A stretch of 6,159 bases of DNA from Xanthobacteraceae bacterium (GTDB lineage Bacteria; Pseudomonadota; Alphaproteobacteria; Rhizobiales; Xanthobacteraceae). This document shows positions 6,113 to 6,159 of the stretch, one piece after another. Where the stretch lies: contig JASHXZ010000854.1 of the NCBI GenBank assembly GCA_030043285.1, forward strand, positions 1 through 6,159. The letters run 5' to 3'. How positions within the stretch are numbered: position 1 is the first letter of the stretch; the number at the start of each line of letters is the position of its first letter. The notes below the pieces were generated by a model. That model did not search any database. It was not told the DNA's origin and was given only the letters and a program-made list of their open reading frames with translations. A program made the position numbers and the translations under genes.

Positions 6113-6159
6113 TCACTCCCCGTGAAAGCGGATGGCGGCGCGTCGCGCGAACCATTCGG
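6113..6159 (-). CDS. modB: C-terminal end of the molybdate permease gene (partial)
   Basis: In the minus-strand frame ending in TGA at 6115-6113, the last 14 codons read [15 protein letters not shown] short basic tail is typical of the cytoplasmic C-terminus of ABC permeases such as ModB. The stop is two bases before the modC start, as expected for a translationally coupled modBC pair. The identity rests on gene order rather than on conserved permease sequence, which lies outside the window. Confidence 0.6.
   Translation of the reverse strand, partial: EWFARRAAIRFHGE
6116..6121 (-). promoter_or_regulatory. Ribosome binding site of modC inside the end of modB
   Basis: GGGGAG on the minus strand lies five bases before the GTG at 6110 and overlaps the last two sense codons of modB (GGG GAG). 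It decides the modC start and implies coupled translation of the two genes. Confidence 0.6.

Noticed and set aside
1..6159. tRNA, rRNA, CRISPR array, riboswitch or IS inverted repeats
   Set aside because: I looked through the intergenic stretches and saw no cloverleaf, regular repeat array or terminal inverted repeats; the molybdate genes' 5' leader lies outside the window.

Overview
The window reads as chromosomal DNA of a GC-rich alphaproteobacterium, most likely from the Hyphomicrobiales (Bradyrhizobium, Rhodopseudomonas or Xanthobacteraceae-like). The basis is the high G+C, the codon use, and protein sequences that resemble what I know from that group. This placement is inference; no rRNA or other marker gene is present.

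Left part (1-1951). Bases 1-42 are probably the last 13 codons and stop of an upstream gene. A strong Rho-independent terminator follows at 67-98. Directly on the 3' edge of its T-run sits a complete group II intron (99-1951). It starts GTGCG, carries a maturase/reverse transcriptase without an endonuclease domain (503-1861), and ends with a well-formed domain V (CGC triad) and domain VI (bulged A at 1944). Terminator-adjacent insertion, the CGC triad and the missing endonuclease domain together point to the bacterial class C (IIC) lineage. I see no exon gene interrupted: the intron lies between the terminator and the leader of the next gene.

Middle part (1952-4455). After an 88-base leader comes a class I PLP-dependent aminotransferase (2040-3221). 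Four bases after its stop begins an acyl-CoA dehydrogenase family flavoprotein (3226-4455). The two are probably one transcription unit, perhaps for degrading an amino acid or its keto-acid/acyl-CoA product; the substrate cannot be read from the sequence. The dehydrogenase has Asp where most family members carry the catalytic Glu.

Right part (4459-6159, minus strand). The end of a molybdate permease gene (modB) overlaps the start region of the molybdate ABC ATPase gene modC (6110-5424). This ModC is short and lacks the usual C-terminal TOBE/Mop domain. A ten-helix EamA/DMT-family transporter (5349-4459) lies 74 bases downstream and converges on the acyl-CoA dehydrogenase gene with only three bases between the stop codons.

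I found no convincing new multi-gene system. The points most worth a second look are the intact intron at the terminator and its effect on transcription of the aminotransferase operon, and the atypical active site of the acyl-CoA dehydrogenase.
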